This document shows positions 61,933-64,000 of a DNA stretch of 64,000 nucleotides, in pieces. A program made the position numbers and the translations under genes. Source of the stretch: Brachypodius melanocephalos. Lineage: Eukaryota > Chordata > Aves > Passeriformes > Pycnonotidae. The notes under the pieces were generated by a model. It was given only the letters and a program-made list of their open reading frames with translations, did no database searches and was not told the DNA's origin. Position 1 is the stretch's first letter. Each line of letters starts with the position of its first letter. The stretch is taken from the NCBI GenBank assembly GCA_013398615.1, contig VZSR01003798.1:8338258-8402257 (forward strand). Direction: 5' to 3'.

Positions 61933-62711
61933 AATAGACTGAAATTCAGGATTTCAAATGTATGTAGAAAGAATAGTACAATGCTATTGCCATATGTCTT
62001 GATGTTTAACTTATTCTAAAAAATACTATGGTATTGTAACCATTTCATATTGTATAAAAGAAACAAATGTGGACTGAATATTTCACCAATTCTTTTGAAA
62101 ACTGTTTGTGTGTGAGTATGGGTTATGCAAGGAAAAAAACATGACACAGTTGTAAATGTTTGTGCTCACTAGAAATAGTTTCCATGCATTGTGTAAAGTA
62201 ATCTTCTATTTTTTTAATTTACTGTAGGTTTATGTGATATTTAAAATAATCCATTTGTGCTTGAAGCCGTCAGGAAAAAATATTAGCGTGCGGAAAGTTG
62301 TGCCACTGCTTTGAGGTTTTGTGTTCTGGGGGGAAGTGGTGTTTCGGTTTTTGGGGGGGAGTAGGGTGGTGTATGTTTTGTTGAGATTTTTTTATTGTTT
62401 TCTTTGGATTTTTAATAGAAACTCCTATCAGTGGGGGTCATAGTTTGAAAGCTAAGGGCACAATCACAGGAGACAAAATTGCTCCCAGCCTTTTGATAGT
62501 ATAAATCAATTATTTGTTATCCAGCTATTTCAAGCTCTTTTTTTTTATACACATATAGATATATATAAATATAAACCTCTTTGTTTAATCATTAACTGTT
62601 TTTTTGAAACAAAATGTGGTGTAAACAAATGTTGTAATGCCCATTTATTTAGTTTTCACTGTGTCAAAAAAAGGAAACACATTTGTATACCCTAATAATT
62701 TTGTATGTGTT

Positions 62712-62717
62712 AATAAA
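62712..62717 (+). terminator. candidate proximal polyadenylation signal of BNC1
   Basis: AATAAA with TGGTTGATTC and GGCTTTTTTGCTTG within the next 55 bases as possible downstream elements. Together with 62911 it would give alternative 3' ends about 200 bases apart. Confidence 0.4.
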
Positions 62718-62910
62718 AAATAATAATAATGCCTCTGGTTGATTCAGAAAAGAAGGCTTTTTTGCTTGAAAATACTGCTACTCTTAATTTGTATCTTAAA
62801 AAAAAATTGAGAACACATTCTGTCTGTAGAGAGCACTGGTTTGACAATGGTGCTAACTTATTCCATAATAAGGAAGTATCATTATTTTAATGAGCCATTA
62901 GAAGTAATGT

Positions 62911-62916
62911 AATAAA
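62911..62916 (+). terminator. candidate distal polyadenylation signal of BNC1
   Basis: AATAAA followed by TGTTGTCAGATATTTTATTG and then a long T-run from 62939, resembling a U/GU-rich downstream element. Best-formed of the three hexamers; the position is inferred, not confirmed by transcripts. Confidence 0.55.
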
Positions 62917-62939
62917 TGTTGTCAGATATTTTATTGATT

Positions 62940-64000
62940 TTTTTTTTTTTTTCTTTGTGCACTAGGCAAGGGTAGAGGTTCGTTTAAAAGCCGTTAGCTA
63001 AACAGCAGGTAAATTATCTCATCATTGAGAACTACACTGAAAGATATTTTGTGTCCTCTTTATACTTTGGAAGGGTTTGGTGGGGGTTTTTTGTTATTTC
63101 TCAAAAATCTGGACAGGATGGGAGATTTCTCAGAATAGGCTTAGTACCCTAACCCTTAGTACCCCTAGAGCAGCATATGTATCTCATGAAGTGTTTGTGT
63201 AGCTCCCTCCTCCTAACGACCACAATGTGGCTGGACCAAGCCTTGACATCTCCTGTTAGTTTTAAATACGTGTGATGCTTATAGCAGCCTATATCACATA
63301 TTCACCACAGATGTTGAAGGAAGTAACCTCACTTCAGAATAGTAGTACCATTATTTTTGGAGCTTTTCAGAGCCGGTCTGGAAAGCTGAAGCAGCTTCCC
63401 CTGGCTGGGACTCAGTTCCAGAGATGTTCACATCTGTGATCTGTGAGTATGTGCAGTTGGGGGCTCAAATCTCTGCCTGAGATTTGAACTGGGTCTGGAC
63501 ATGCCCACCCTTGCTACTCGAGTATGTTGCTCCTTTTTTATTTTAATCTTTTTTCTTCTCCTGTAGAAAACAAGAGCCTCAAAAACTAGATCCTGTTGTC
63601 CTTCTGTGACTCCAAAGAAGGCATGGGTGCACACTGCAGGGTAGCCACTCCGAGCATCCAGTTTCAGAACACAGGTATTTTGAATAGTTTGTGGTAGCAA
63701 ATCTGTGTCCCTCTGGAACAATGAGTGTCCTGGTGCTTACAGGAGTATTTGCAGAAATCTGTTTCGAATGGAGTGTAAGGGATCTGTTTTTATAGCCCCA
63801 GTTTTCTAAGTACTTTGAAAGGAACTGTGGCAAAACCAGAGGCTGTTGTTTCTAGTGAATATTTACTGAAGTTATACACTGCAAAACCCAGCAAAGTGGA
63901 GAAACAAGTTCTGAAAGTACCTGTCCGATGCCCTGCATTGAATAGGGAAGCCTAAAAAACAGCTAAACTACTTGGACTTAATCCAGGGATTTTTAAGTGG
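62940..64000. other. intergenic DNA downstream of BNC1
   Basis: Begins after the presumed BNC1 polyadenylation site. Minus-strand ORFs of 97 and 84 residues near 63428-63833 overlap each other in different frames and resemble no known family. Nothing else recognised. Confidence 0.6.

Larger units (their letters stand above)
60407..62935 (+). other. BNC1 3' untranslated region (end approximate)
   Basis: Follows the TAA with no further coding potential. It contains AU-rich stretches, an ATTTATTTA motif at 62643-62651, a G-rich segment at 62338-62367 and three AATAAA hexamers. The roughly 2.5-kb length assumes the most distal hexamer (62911) is used; a shorter end after 62712 or 61927 is possible. 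The A12 and G4A6 run near 61289-61310 is simple sequence. Confidence 0.6.

Noticed and set aside
1..64000. tRNA, rRNA, CRISPR arrays, retroviral elements
   Set aside because: No B-box-type GGTTCGA with a matching A-box, no rRNA-like sequence, no spaced direct-repeat array and no retroviral coding remnants were seen; CRISPR would not be expected in an animal genome.

Overview
The window looks like a draft-assembly piece of an amniote nuclear genome, most likely a bird. It is AT-rich and has GT-AG introns. Recognisable interspersed repeats are very sparse: a few old SINE/CR1-like relics and nothing like Alu, young L1 or a retrovirus. The only gene I can support is basonuclin 1 (BNC1), on the + strand. 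The species call rests on general genome texture and is an inference; the gene call rests on extended protein identity.

Layout: positions 1 to about 41,550 hold no recognisable gene on either strand. They contain short chance ORFs, low-complexity tracts, a degenerate ATGGTTTTAT-type tandem repeat (10,021-10,110), a 25-bp tandem duplication (25,138-25,187), two or three ancient repeat relics and some possible regulatory patches. A CpG-enriched patch (about 41,565-41,760) and the stretch behind it are the likely BNC1 promoter/5' leader.

BNC1 has five coding exons: 41994-42002 (Met-Ser-Glu only), 53986-54088, 54248-54483, 55702-57623 and 59725-60406. All junctions are GT-AG and the phases are consistent, giving 983 codons plus TAA. 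Intron 1 is about 12 kb and contains a 28-N gap flanked by G-runs; introns 2-4 are 159, 1218 and 2101 bp. The protein has a Cys-rich N-terminus, the conserved basonuclin N-terminal block, three separated pairs of C2H2 zinc fingers, a PKKKSRK nuclear-localisation motif and a Ser-rich stripe. The 3'UTR probably runs to about 62,93x. The last 1 kb is intergenic.

No new multi-gene system is visible. The most unusual structure is an 80-bp near-perfect, spacer-less palindrome in BNC1 intron 4 (59352-59431, 39 of 40 base pairs, the exception being a G-T pair). Other points of interest are the 9-nt first coding exon, an in-frame alternative N-terminus upstream of exon 2, and a stop codon embedded in the intron 4 donor that would give a clean truncation on intron retention.
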